DNA of 64,000 nt, taken from contig CM072899.1 of assembly GCA_037013685.1 (NCBI GenBank), positions 2,287,479 through 2,351,478 of the forward strand, written 5' to 3'. A model generated the notes under the pieces. That model did no database searches. It saw only the letters and a program-made list of their open reading frames with translations, and was not told where the DNA came from. Shown piece by piece: positions 23,136 to 35,116 of the stretch (position 1 is the stretch's first letter; each line of letters starts with the position of its first letter). A program made the translations under genes and the position numbers. The stretch comes from Acridotheres tristis. Lineage: Eukaryota; Chordata; Aves; Passeriformes; Sturnidae.

Positions 23136-25900
23136 TTTTAAAGCCTGTACTAACCACATCAGCTCTTATCCAGCTGAATTTTTAATTTTCTAGAGAAGAA
23201 CTTAGTAGAACTTGAATTTTTAATTTTCCCCCATCATAGCAAGACTGCATTAATAAATTTAATAACATCTCTCAGCACTTCTCCACGCCCACTGGTTGAA
23301 GGAGAAACTTTCCCCCTCCACTATTTTTTTTGTTGAATCTTTATTACAGCCCTGTTATCTGGCAGCAGATTGATTTCCACAGGTGCCACCAGAGGAGCAG
23401 AATCCATGTCCATCACCTGCCCCTGGAATCCATGGGCACTTTGGTGTCTCTGCTCCCACCCAAAGCACCCAGGACAGACATGGAGGGACATCTGTAAATC
23501 ACAACAAACACAGCCCAAGCCTTTCCCTGCTCCCTCTGCAGGAAAACCAATCCTTCCCCAAATTGCTGCTAACATGAACCCCCGGTGCAATCAAGCCCTT
23601 CCCTACCCCTGAATTATTTCAAGTGGCTATTCCTGGGTGTGCTTTTCCATTTCTGCATAGCTGTAGATTTCCAGCTCTCCTGAATAGTACTGTGAAACAT
23701 AATAATGCTGCTGCTCTCCATCCAGCTTAATAACACCGAGAGATTGGCTAATAAATCTCATTTTTGAAAAAGAATACATTTGTGATTATTTTGATTTGCT
23801 TTCTGCTTTTCCGGATTCGATTTCTCCTGCTTTACACTGCAATTTGTCTTTTTTATATCGGGGGGATAGGGAAACAGTTCTTTTTCTTCAGTTCAAAACT
23901 GAGACTTAATGTTAAAAATCAGTGGTTCCAACTGCAAAGGCAAAATCACTTGAAACCTTTAAAGCTATGGTAACATTAAAGTATTTTCATATTCACAGAA
24001 ATCCTTTAATAAAATGGTGTTTCAACCCATTTGCAAGATCCATTCAAACCCCAAATATCTTTTTCCCCCTCCTTTTATCTAAATCATAAACAGCGAGCTG
24101 AACTTGTTGATTGAATCTTTGGAAATAAATTATTGAAGTAACTGAGCAATTTTTCTGCTTCTGATTTCTGTGATCTGCTCAGGATTGCTGCAGGTATATT
24201 TATTATTAATAGTTGTTAATAAGATGTTAATTACCAGGCAGGACCTCTCCCTGCACATGGCTGTTTGCAGAAGGCTCCTGAAATTATTGAATATTTGCTA
24301 TTTACAGTGAGGAATTGGTCATCTGAGTGACATGGGTAGCTTTTGTTTCATGACAGACAATATAGACAAATAACTAAAAAATAGGAAATATCTTTGCTTG
24401 CATGGAAGTCGAGACAGATGAAGGAAGTGCACCCATATCTCAGTGATGTACAAAAAATTATTCATGAAAATATTAATGAATATTGAAAGATTAAAGGACT
24501 GGAATATAACCAAACCCAAATCTGGAATTCAAAGGAGCATATTCAGAATTGGTTTGCAGCAATCCAAGAGCTACTTGAGGCTTCTCCAGTGTGTAACACC
24601 CCTTGTAAAATTAGTTACTGCATATGTGAGCTCATGTGCATCCAGAGGAGAGACTGAGTCCCAAGTGAGCTCCTCTCATTCTCTGATTTGCTGTTCCGTG
24701 ACTTTTCCTAAGGAATGGCACTTTATCAGCAGGCAGCACACCAGGATGAGAGGGGAACTCCCAGCAGCAGTCCCAGTGCTCCCCCAAATCTCATTCCTGA
24801 GCTCCTCTGCTCTGCTCAGCTCCCTGGATCCCTCTCACTGCCCCTGGAGCTCGATATTCCAGCACACCCCTGTGTTTATTTGAACACACAAATCTCACCT
24901 CTGTTCTTCGTCTGGTTCTGTGGCATTGGGCTGGAAGGGAACAGCCTGGGAAGGAGCAAATCTGACCTCAGGTCTCCTGATATTCCCTCCTGGGCTTGCT
25001 CTGGGATTCCAACACAGTTACACTGCATTAATACTTGGAAAAAAACAAAAAACACCCCAAAACCCCAAAAACAACAACAAAAAAACCCCACTAAACAAAA
25101 AAAAAAAAACCCCCAGATTTGGCTGAGATTTGTTGGGGAGGTATAGGGAAGCAGATAAGTGATTGTTTTAGTAATATTTGAAAATGGCCATAAATTAAAA
25201 ATCACATAACTTCCCTTGAAACTGAAGGCTTGGATATTTCTGAGGGTTTTACTGGAAGATCTCATTGACAGCAATGGGTCAGAGGCTGGCCCTGGAAAAT
25301 GTGTTTTCTACCCCAGTGAGTAACCCTGGTGTGTGGCTCAGAGTGGGATGAAACCCTGGCAACAGGAATTGTCAGATCCATCTAATGGAAAAGCAGGAAA
25401 AACAGTAAACAGCACTCAGGACCTCTGGGAACAATTCCTTCCCCTGAACTGCAGGCAGGGGAAAAATCTTTACCTGAGCTACGTTTCAGAGCAGTTTTTC
25501 TATGGAAACCAGGTCCAGGTGAACAGCAGGGCCACATCCTGGGATCACTGAGCCCAGGGCAGAGGGCACCTGGAGCCAGGTGCCAGCACAGGGTCACAGA
25601 GGCTCTCAGTGGGGTCTGAGACAAGCCCAGCTTAAATCTACCTGAGCACTCACCTCAGCAGGGGTTCTCTGCTGTCAAACTTGGTATCTTGGATCAAAAT
25701 GCTCCTTTTACTGTGAAATTCTCCTTTTTTTTACATTTCCTACAGTGTTTGTCAGGGCAGAACGGGAGGAAAGGGCAGGGAGAGAATATTGGGTGGAACT
25801 GGGTCACTGGCAGCTGCTGGCAGAGCCCTCCTGCTCAAATCTTCACTGGTTTGGGTACAGGAGAGCTGGAGAGGGATTCCTTCAAGGGAATGCAGCTTAG
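23136..25900. other. Unique intergenic sequence
   Basis: No gene or transposon is recognised. A/C-rich low-complexity sequence lies at 25038-25114. Confidence 0.55.
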
Positions 25901-26147
25901 GACAACAGGGAATGGCTTTGAAGTGGAAGAGTGAAGCTCTAGATGGGATTTTGGGCAGGAATTGTTCCCTGTGAGGGTGGGCAGGGCTGGCACAGGGTGC
26001 CCAGAGCAGCTGTGGCTGCCCCTGGATCCCTGGCAGTGCCCAAGGCCAGGCTGGACACTGGTTTGGAGAAATCTGGGACAGTGGGAGGTGTCCCTGCCAT
26101 GGATGTTCTTAAAATCCCTCCAACCCCAACCATTCTAGGATTCTGAT
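25901..26147 (+). mobile_element. CR1 LINE 3' fragment, young subfamily
   Basis: 'gacaacagggaatggctttg', 'gggattttgggcaggaattg', 'gcacagggtgcccagagcag', 'acagtgggaggtgtccctgc' and 'caaccattctaggattctga' give a sense CR1 through to its natural 3' terminus. Confidence 0.95.
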
Positions 26148-28057
26148 CCAGACTTGTCTGGCATCTAAGCAATATTTAATTTGAAAAGTTGTGTTTTTTC
26201 CAAGCTACCACCTCTGTGCAACCCCTAATTAGACTTCAAACTCATCTGATCAGACTTCTACCTGTTCGAAAAATACAAACCTAAATGTTTCTGGGTCATT
26301 TACTCGTGTTCATCGACAGCACTAAGCATGACCTCTATTCCTGAATGTATTTCAATGTGCTAAAATCAATATATCCAGAATCAATCCTTCCATTCAACTC
26401 CAAGCTTAAGAAATGCGGCTCAAGGTTGTATCAGAACAAAAATTTGTCTGGTTTGTTTCTTAAATGAGCTCCACTCTGCTGTTATTTAATTTTGGCTCTG
26501 CACAAAAGGCAGGTGAATGTGCCAGAGCCCACATCCCCCACGGCCTCCTCAAGGAAAACAAACCCAGCTTGGAAGAGGTTATATGCAAAAAGTTTAAGGA
26601 GACAAATTAATAAGGATTTTTTTTTTCCTTGTTCTGAATTACATACAGTAGAAATAGGAGCCATTTATTATTTTGTGGCTGAAATAGAGCTGCCAGCATT
26701 ATCAAGGCAATACTTAGATAACCCCCAGGAGAGATAAGCAATAAAAAGTGCCCTGCAAGCAATATTGCCTCCTAAAGCACCATGGCCAGATGGATCTACA
26801 GCTGAATTTCATAGAGCATCAGTGATAAATTACTTCCAATTTCATCTGTGATTTACAAATATTCTTTGGAGACTAAAGAAATGTCTTCTTATTTTAATTA
26901 ACCACCATTGCTATCTTCTCAAAACAGGGTGAAAATCTCAAGTGCAGCTGATTTCAACCCTTTCACCAAAATCTGAGCTATTAGCTCAGAGAAAGTCAGA
27001 GTTATGTCTTCTTATCTTGCTCAAACTGGATTTGTTCTGGGCAAATTTCTAACAGATGGTTCCCAGTATCTAATGAATACAGCAGACCACTACAAATGGG
27101 ACAGAGATACAATCAGATAAAGGAATTTGAAAGAGAGTTTAAAAATACTTCAGAAGTTCAGGAAAATGTAGCTAATTTAGACTCAGGTACAGCTAATGAC
27201 TCGAATTAAAACAACAAGACAGAAAATGTTTTCAATTTGAAATGAAACTCATTTAGCATCTAACAAGCCTCCCTCTTGTTTGAGAACTCCTGGAGTGGCT
27301 GAACAGGAGCTCACTTCACTCTTCCATTAAATACTTTGTGTGAAAATGGAAGAGTAGTTTCTTTTTTTTTATTATTTTTTTTTTAAAGACTATAAATAGC
27401 AGTGAAAAAAAAAATAAAAGGAAACTTGACTCATACAATCTATTCTTTAGGAACTACAGAAAATAAAGATTTGGGGATTAAAGAAAAAGGGTAGCAAAGT
27501 GGAGGAGAACTTCTCAGCTGCAGGAATAAAAGAGATTTCTGAGTAGATGTTTCCAAAATGTCTCTTCCAGGCTTCAGGTGCTGAAGGTCAAATTGAATGG
27601 GACATAAAAATAAAAATAAAAATGAAAAGTGTGCTGGGGTGGAGTGACAGGGATAGGGTGCAGGGTGGCTCTGTGGTGGAGTGACAGGGATATAATGGAG
27701 TTATCATGGAATATCATGGGATTTTCTCCAATTTACCCCAAATTCCTTCAACCTGAGCTCATTCCTCAGTAGTGAGTAGAGCACAGGATGAGTGAAAGGC
27801 TGCAGGATAAATTTGGGTGTGAAGCAGCCTCTCTTTAGGCATCTCCAGAATATTCTGGGCTCGTTGAAACAAGGTGACAACAGGATTTCTTGGAAACTCT
27901 CTCTTTTTCCAGCCCCTGCTAAAAAACCATCAGAGGCTTTGCTGCTCTTTTCCTGCCTGCTGTAAAGCAGAAAATGGGAGGAAACTGAATTCTGTACCTG
28001 CCCCAAGCAGCCCCCAGCTGTCCCTGTCCCCTGTTCCAGAGCAGAAAACATTTCTAA
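26148..28057. other. Unique intergenic sequence
   Basis: No gene is seen. A short AAAAT repeat lies at 27605-27625, followed by a small imperfect duplication around 'ggagtgacagggata' at 27640-27695. The frame of 141 codons at 28129-27704 minus runs into the neighbouring CR1 and is not a gene. Confidence 0.55.
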
Positions 28058-28152
28058 GATAATGAAATGAAATGTTTTTTCCATGAAGGATTTTCCCCTA
28101 ATATCCAATCCAAACCTTCCCTGGCCCAACTTGAGGCCACTTCCTTTATTCG
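28058..28152 (-). mobile_element. CR1 LINE internal fragment
   Basis: 'ccatgaaggattttccccta', 'atatccaatccaaaccttcc' and 'caacttgaggccacttcctt' are the antisense of the CR1 segment preceding its 3' UTR end. It is a short piece without the terminus. Confidence 0.75.
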
Positions 28153-29261
28153 TGTCACTGGGACAGCCAGGGTTTGTGTAATGTGCAAGTGACAGTGCAA
28201 AAGTGACAACACCTGCTTAGAAAAATGACTGACAGAGCTGTGCTGCGTTTTTAATGACAACAAGTGGAATTTTCTAAAGGGATGGACACAAAACCTGAGA
28301 CAGGGAAGAGGCCAAGAGCGTCCTGTTTGTCATTAAACACTCTGAAATGTCTTCAGATGGAAACAAAGTCCCAGTGTGGTGTGTGGGATGGGAATCTCAT
28401 GGAAGTGTATTGACCATGCAAGAGTTTAATCAGTTAAATTATCATTTTGTACAGAAAAAAAGGCAGATTTGTTTAATGACCTCACCACTCCAGGGAAGGA
28501 AGAAGAAATTGTCAATAAAAGCAATTACAAGTTAAATGAGAGAGGCAAGCACAGTACAGGATGGCTCTGGCCTTTTTTTCTTTTAATATTTTTCTCTTAT
28601 TTGTAATTGCAAATAATTGTCCTGACACAAAGCAAGTGTCTTACAACAGGTCAATACTGGAGGATCACCCTGAAGATAAATTCAGTTAGGAAGAAAAGAA
28701 AATTTAAGTGATGATTCCTGAACAGGCTCCTCCTGTGTGATAAGAGGAAAGTTTGATTTGGCTGGATTGGCATAAAAAGTGATCTTGATGGTCACAGATT
28801 TAACTTACAGGGCAGACAGAATTCTTGCAAGATTTTAGGCCCTACTATCAGCATGAATATTATTAAAAAAACCCCATTTTGACGTGGTTTAGAGCAATTT
28901 TTACCCTGTGAGCTCTTCCTCAGCAGGTCCATCCCTCCACTGCCCTGTGGGAATTCCCAGGAGTGGCACAGGCTCAGTTCAGTGATGGTTTTGGGCTGAT
29001 TTAAAAGGGGCAATGCCATCCGTGACCTGAGATCCCACAGTGCAGAGCAGGATGACAGAAATAATTTCATTACCTCTGGTTTTGTGTGATAATCTTCTGT
29101 GGGGAAGGATGACTGATATCCATATGTATGGATGAAAACTGGGCTGCAGCATCATGGGAGGCTTTTTGCCTTTTCCAGAAGTTTAATTAGAGTTTATTTT
29201 ACTGATGAAACATCATGAACTTCTAAGGAATATTATTTTTCATTCGGGCATGTAGTCAGAG
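28153..29261. other. Unique intergenic sequence
   Basis: No gene or repeat is recognised. Confidence 0.55.
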
Positions 29262-29408
29262 AATCTTTAGAGAAAAATTCAGAGAATTTTGGGTTGAAAA
29301 AGACCTAAAAGATCATTTTGTTCCACCCCTGCCACGGCAAGGACATTTTCCACTACCTCAGGCTGCTCCAAGCTCCACCCAACCTTGCCTTGGACACTTC
29401 CAGGGATG
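29262..29408 (-). mobile_element. CR1 LINE 3' fragment
   Basis: 'cagagaattttgggttgaaa', 'aagacctaaaagatcatttt', 'gttccacccctgccacggca' and 'cttggacacttccaggga' form an antisense CR1 3' end. Confidence 0.85.
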
Positions 29409-29690
29409 AAAATAAAGGAAAGCTCCCCATGGTACCCAAACTGACACCTGTAAGCAGCCCAAAAACCACCAGCAGCTGATTTCCCTAGGAGGAGACTTAA
29501 TCTTGTTCACAAGTCACTGGGTTCAGTGTGAGAAACAACTCCAGTGTCACAAATCCCCAGTTTCCAAGTGAGCAGATGACAGGAGTGTCTCAAGTGCTGA
29601 TGAGTTTACCTGCATAAAGCACTGAAGTGCAAATAATTAAAAACTGCATTGATCACGGGGCTTTAATGGCTTTCCAAAGTGCAGGGGGAG
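29409..29690. other. Unique flank left of the 14-bp array
   Basis: About 280 bp without a recognised feature. Confidence 0.6.
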
Positions 29691-30851
29691 GCTGCACACA
29701 CCTTTCCACACAAACCTCTCTGCACAAACCTTTCTGCACAAACCTTTCTGCACACACCTTTCTGCACAAACCTTTCTGCACAAACCTTTCTGCACAAACC
29801 TTTCTGCACAAACATTTCTGCACAAACCTTTCTGCACAAACCTTTCTGCACAAACCTTTCTGCACACACCTTTCCGCACAAACCTCTCTGCACAAACATT
29901 TCTGCACAAACCTTTCCACACAAACCTTTCTGCACAAACCTTTCTGCACACACCTTTCCGCACAAACCTCTCTGCACAAACATTTCTGCACAAACATTTT
30001 TGCACAAACCTTTCTGCACAAACCTTTCTGCACAAACATTTTTGCACAAACCTTTCTGCACAAACCTTTCTGCACAAACATTTTTGCACAAACCTTTCCA
30101 CACAAACCTTTCTGCACACACCTTTCTGCACAAACCCTTCTGCACAAACATTTCTGCACAAACATTTCTGCACAAACCTTTCTGCACAAACATTTCTGCA
30201 CAAACATTTCTGCACAAACATTTCTGCACAAACTTTCTGCACACACCTTTCTGCACACACCTTTCCACACAAACCTCTCTGCACAAACATTTCTGCACAA
30301 ACATTTCTGCACAAACTTTCTGCACAAACATTTCTGCACAAACCTTTCCACACAAACCTTTCTGCCCAAACCTTTCTGCACAAACCTTTCTGCACAAACC
30401 TTTCTGCACAAACATTTCTGCACAAACCTTTCTGCACAAACATTTCTGCACAAACCTTTCCACACAAACCTTTCTGCCCAAACCTTTCTGCACAAACCTT
30501 TCTGCACAAACCTTTCTGCACAAACATTTCTGCACAAACTTTCTGCACAAACATTTCTGCACAAACCTTTCCACACAAACCTTTCTGCCCAAACCTTTCT
30601 GCACAAACCTTTCTGCACAAACCTTTCTGCACAAACATTTCTGCACAAACCCTTCTGCACAAACATTTCTGCACACACCTTTCTGCACAAACATTTCTGC
30701 ACAAACATTTCTGCACAAACATTTCTGCACAAACATTTCTGCACAAACCTTTCCACACAAACCTTTCTGCACAAACCTTTCCACACAAACCTTTCTGCAC
30801 AACCCTTCTGCACAAACATTTCTGCACACACCTTTCTGCACACCTTTCTGC
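29691..30851. repeat. Minisatellite of 14-bp units (CCTTTCTGCACAAA), about 83 copies
   Basis: About 1160 bp of 14-bp units. The main variants are CCTTTCTGCACAAA, CATTTCTGCACAAA, CCTTTCCACACAAA, CCTTTCTGCACACA, CATTTTTGCACAAA and CCTTTCTGCCCAAA. Variant order repeats, giving higher-order periods of 84, 42 and 112 bp. Since 14 is not a multiple of three and the unit has no stop in any frame on either strand, five or more overlapping frames of about 390-500 codons appear. Their 14-residue periodicity follows from the DNA and is not a protein signal. Confidence 0.97.
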
Positions 30852-31237
30852 CACCAGCAGAGCTGCCCTGAGTTTTTCCCCTCTGCTCCTGCCCTGCCTC
30901 CCGTCCTGCTGCACCCCCAGGCTGCAGATCCCGGGGTTTGGGGGTTTGCTGTGAGCAGGACAGATGGAATTACCCGGATTAAGGAACTCAGAGCACAACA
31001 AACCTTCAGCTTCTATTTTTTTACCTCGGATCATTCACTGATCCAATTTACAGCACAGCCCTGGAGTTACAGTGAGAGTGGAAGGGGGGAGGAGGAAGGA
31101 CCAGGAATTCTGATGCTTCAGCCTGAGAAAATTCTCTTCTGCCCACAGCTGTTTTGTGCTGCCTGGTGAGATTTCACCCAAAACTCATCTTAACTCGGTC
31201 ACTAGGACATAGATATTAAGGATGTGAGGTGTTTGGC

Positions 31238-31270
<33 letters not shown>

Positions 31271-31331
31271 GGGTGGGTTTAGATAACATCAAAGAGCAAA
31301 ACTTCTCAATTTCCAGACCGTCTCTGTCTCT
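30852..31331. other. Unique flank right of the 14-bp array
   Basis: No gene is seen. A T28 run lies at 31238-31265. Confidence 0.6.
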
Positions 31332-31440
31332 TCAAGGTCAGGCTGGATGGAGATCTGAGCAATCTGGGAGAGTGAAAATTGTCCATGGTAGGGGGTTGGA
31401 AAGAAATGAATTTTAAGTTCCTTTCCAAGCCAAAGCTTTC
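31332..31440 (+). mobile_element. CR1 LINE 3' fragment, diverged
   Basis: 'tcaggctggatggagatctg', 'gcaatctgggagagtgaaaa', 'ttgtccatggtagggggttg' and 'aagttcctttccaagccaaa' follow a sense CR1 3' end with substitutions. Confidence 0.75.
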
Positions 31441-34363
31441 TGCTGTTCCTAAATGCAATATGGGCTTTTTGTTTTCAGCTGAACCTTTCAGCACAGCCAC
31501 AGACAATGAGGTTTGGGGTCAAAATTCCACCCCTGTGGGGAGCAGAAACCACTGGGAATTTGGGGGAGCAAGGGATGAGTGAGGTGGGGGACCTTTGCCA
31601 CCTCTGCAGCAGTGAAGGATTTGAGCATCAGAATTTGTCCTAGGAAAAAGGACTTTCCAGGGTAATCCTGTCATGTGGCTCACAGGAAATGGAAAACAGC
31701 TTTGGATGTCTCAGAATCTTCTGTTTCCAGTCTATTCAAACCCACTGGAGGATTGTTTCAAAGAGCTCTGAATGAATAAGTTTCCATTCCAGGTGTCTCT
31801 TGGTTTTTTGATTATAAATGAGTTTTCAGTCCACCTGAAACAGATCAAACATTACCACTGGGAGCTGCCAGTGGGGCTTGGGCACTTCTGGAATTCCTGC
31901 TGCTGGGTATATTATGAGAGCAAGGGAGCAGAACTGCAAAACCTGATTGACATTGTCGAACAGAAAATGGAAAAATAAATTATTTTTTAATAAAATTGGA
32001 AATGAAAGCTGAAAGAAAGCTGTATGTCCCTAGCAAGGCAAAAAAGCATGAAGAGAATACCCATTATAACAGAAAGTATTGAAAGTCCTGAATATTTGTT
32101 CTCAAAAATAGAAAAATGAGCTGGCTCAAAGCTCTGATCTGGGCTCCCTGTTGATGGATCTGCCTGTTTCCTTGCTTTGTTTTCCTCTTAACAGTTATTA
32201 TCCCTTCAAATATTGCAGGGAGGGAACTTTTTAATGTTTTATCTTTTTTTGACTTGAAACCTCAAAGTAAGAATGCTTGGGCAATTTTCAATCTACATCC
32301 AGAAGGGTAAACGTTCTTTTCTTTCATGCCACAGAGAAACGAGAGTGGAAGGATTGGGCAAAGAGAGTTTTCACCATTCCAGCTCTTCACCAAAGGAATA
32401 TTCTCATCCCAGATCCCAGGAATGTTGGGCTGGTGTTCCAACACCAGGGAAGAACCTTCCCTGTCCCCAGACCATCCTGAGTGTCCATCATTGCTGCCAC
32501 AGCAGAAATTTCTGCCCTCCAGATCTTGCCAGTGCTGTCATTCCTCAACCCCATTCTGTCAAGGAGATCCAGTTAATTCGAGCACTTTTAATAGTAGAGG
32601 TTTCTGGTTTCCTTTCCCAAGCTGGGTGTTTTTGACAGACTGTGGAGCTGAGTGGGCAGGGAATGAGTTACACTTGGACAGATGGTCCTTGAATTCCCAG
32701 CACTGTTACTACAGCCATGCAGGGGCTGGGATAACGGGGTAAGAGAGTCTGCAGCTCTAGTGCAGCAGAGATGGAGACAGAGAGGTGGAAACAAAACCTG
32801 GCCTGGAAAAACTCACCTCCCTAAAGGACCAAATGTCCAAGAGAGGTGAGAAGCTGAAGTGGAACAAAGCATCTCCCTCAGCACCACAATAAAAATCAGA
32901 GCCCAGATCCTACAGGGAAACCGCAATGACAGTAGGAGCTCCCAGATTTTTGGGCAAATTCAAGGGGTTTATCTTCATGTTGGTTTATCCCAAAAGATAG
33001 TTCTAAATGAGGCTCTTTTGGCTAATTCCTTGGGCTTTTCCTGCTGGCAGCAGGGAGGCAGGAGCTGCTGGTGGGGTCCAGCCTGCAGAGATCAGCCCAG
33101 GCTCACAAATGAACCCTCTGACAAAACCAAGAATTGAACTTGTCTCTACATCTGTGGACTTATCACAAAGCCAACACTTCCTGCAGCCAGCAGAGCTCTC
33201 CCAAACCTAGATCCAACCATTTCATTGTATTCATGGGATGCAAAGATAGGAATACCATGGGTAATATCCTAATTATCTTCATTATACCACAGCTGGTTTG
33301 GGGTTTTCTTTTACATATTCATGTCACCCACTGCCAGAATGAATAATCCTGTCCTAATTGCTGTTTCATCACTTTTCTTTAATTCACAATTTGGCCGTAG
33401 GAAAGAGCTCTGTGTTATCAGGGAAGAGGTGAAAATGTGGTTGGATAAGGTCAGGGATTTCTCTGATGGGTACCTGGAATCCCCAGTAAAAGGGGAATGG
33501 GAATAATCACAATAAATACCATATCCCAACTGCTTTCTCTGTGATTTCAGCTGGTTTTTTTTCTCCATGAATTCCTGTTTTAGATGACGCTAGCAGGGAT
33601 TCCTGTTCTTTCTTTGATATCTCAAAGCCAACAAAATGTCTTGTGGTGGTTGAACAATTATGCCATTAATGGCTCAATGTGGTTGGCAAGTGTTGCTAAG
33701 GAGATAATTTATTTTTTTAATAGTTGTATAATTCAAGGTGGGTCCTGAAGTGAAATTTCTGCCTTATTTGCTGTCATCCTGCTCTAGATGTGACAGTGAG
33801 AGAACCTTGCTCCTGTTTGGGAGCAGGAAGGCAGTGGGACAGAGGACATCTCAGTGTATTGATTTTTCACTTGTTTTTCCCATCTTTCTAAAGCATTTTC
33901 TGGCCTTTTAAATTTTCTCTATCATCAAGTTTTTACTGTTGGAGTTGTAAGATGGGCTCTATAAATGTCTTTCCCTCATTATATAATGCCCTTAGTCAGG
34001 CTGTCGTCTATAATTAAGTTCTGCTCTTTAGTGTGTAAACACCAACAGGAGATTTTCTCTAAACTCCTCCACATTAACAGGACTTTAATTGGATTTCCAA
34101 AGGGGATCAGCTGGGCAGATTAAACACTCCTGGGACAGCGTGGGACTGTCCGTGGTTCTTGGAATTCCTTAGGAATCTCTGGCTGTACCTACAGGTGGCT
34201 CAGGAATAGGGAGCAGAAGTGATGCCACCCCTAAAGGTTCCTCCAAACACGTTCCTACAGCTCTGCCCATCCCTTCCTGGCTGGAATTCACATTGAGGAA
34301 CACACAAGATGCATCTTAGAGCTTGTCCTTGCCATCTGTGCCTTTGTCTTGCTCTGCAAACTT
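31441..34363. other. Unique intergenic sequence
   Basis: About 2.9 kb without a recognised gene or transposon. 33650-34090 is an AT-rich unique block with several TAAT/ATTA sites. Confidence 0.55.
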
Positions 34364-34447
34364 TGGAGGAATCATCCAAGGAGGAATCATCCAAGGAGGA
34401 ATCCAAGGAGGAATCCAAGGAGGAATCCAAGGAGGAATCCAAGGAGG
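34364..34447. repeat. Short 15/12-bp tandem array
   Basis: Two 15-bp units (GGAGGAATCATCCAA) are followed by about four 12-bp units (GGAGGAATCCAA). The shorter unit looks like the longer one with a 3-bp loss. Confidence 0.95.
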
Positions 34448-34846
34448 CTCTGAGCAAACTCCCCTTCCCCTGACCCGCCCTGCATTTGCAATTCTGCTCT
34501 CTCCATTAGCAGGAGATGCCACTGAAGCTTCCAGCTCTGAGGGAATCGTTTGCCAGACTCTGAGGCTCCTGTGCAAGCTGTCCTGGGGTTCTGTGCTTTA
34601 ATGACATCCCAGCACCACAGCCCGGGGCAGCAGGAAGCCACGGGCAGGAGGGCTCTGTGCATTTCATGGTCCATAAAGATTTAGGGCATTCACGAAGATT
34701 TCCTGGAAAATGTGCCAGGTTTTCCAGCATGTACAATTCCGGCTTTTGGGAAATTAAATTTGTGTTCTCCCTCTGACCCTGGGAGACAGGGGAGAAAATG
34801 AAAATATGTGTTTGGGATCTATGCCTTGGCAGGACTGAAAAAGAAA
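34448..34846. other. Unique spacer
   Basis: About 400 bp between two tandem arrays; no feature is seen. Confidence 0.6.
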
Positions 34847-35116
34847 ATAATACCATGCTAATACTAATACTAATACTAATACTAATACTAATACTAATAC
34901 TAATACTAATGCTAATGCTAATGCTAATGCTAATACTAACACTAATACTAATACTAATACTAATACTAATACTAATACTAATGCTAACACTAATGCTAAC
35001 ACTAACACTAACACTAACACTAATACTAATATTAATAGTAATAGTAATAGTAATACTAATACTAATACTAATACTAATACTAGCACTAACACTAATACTA
35101 ATACTAATACTAAATA
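34847..35116. repeat. (TAATAC)n hexamer array with TAATGC and TAACAC variants
   Basis: About 270 bp of hexamers ACTAAT/GCTAAT/ACTAAC. Variant runs are grouped (TAATGC near 34910-34935, TAACAC near 34985-35025, TAATAG near 35033-35052), which suggests spread by local slippage. All plus frames encode only Leu/Ile/Met/Thr-type repeats, so the long frames on both strands are an artefact. Confidence 0.95.

Noticed and set aside
25038..25114. A/C-rich stretch considered as a degenerate satellite
   Set aside because: No consistent period; simple low complexity.
27704..28129. 141-codon minus-strand frame
   Set aside because: Its start lies in a CR1 fragment and the rest has no domain.
29627..31169. 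Overlapping frames of 390-500 codons on both strands, Cys/Leu/Thr-rich repeats
   Set aside because: They are produced by 14-bp units that lack stops in all frames; no start context, domain or non-repeat coding segment is present.
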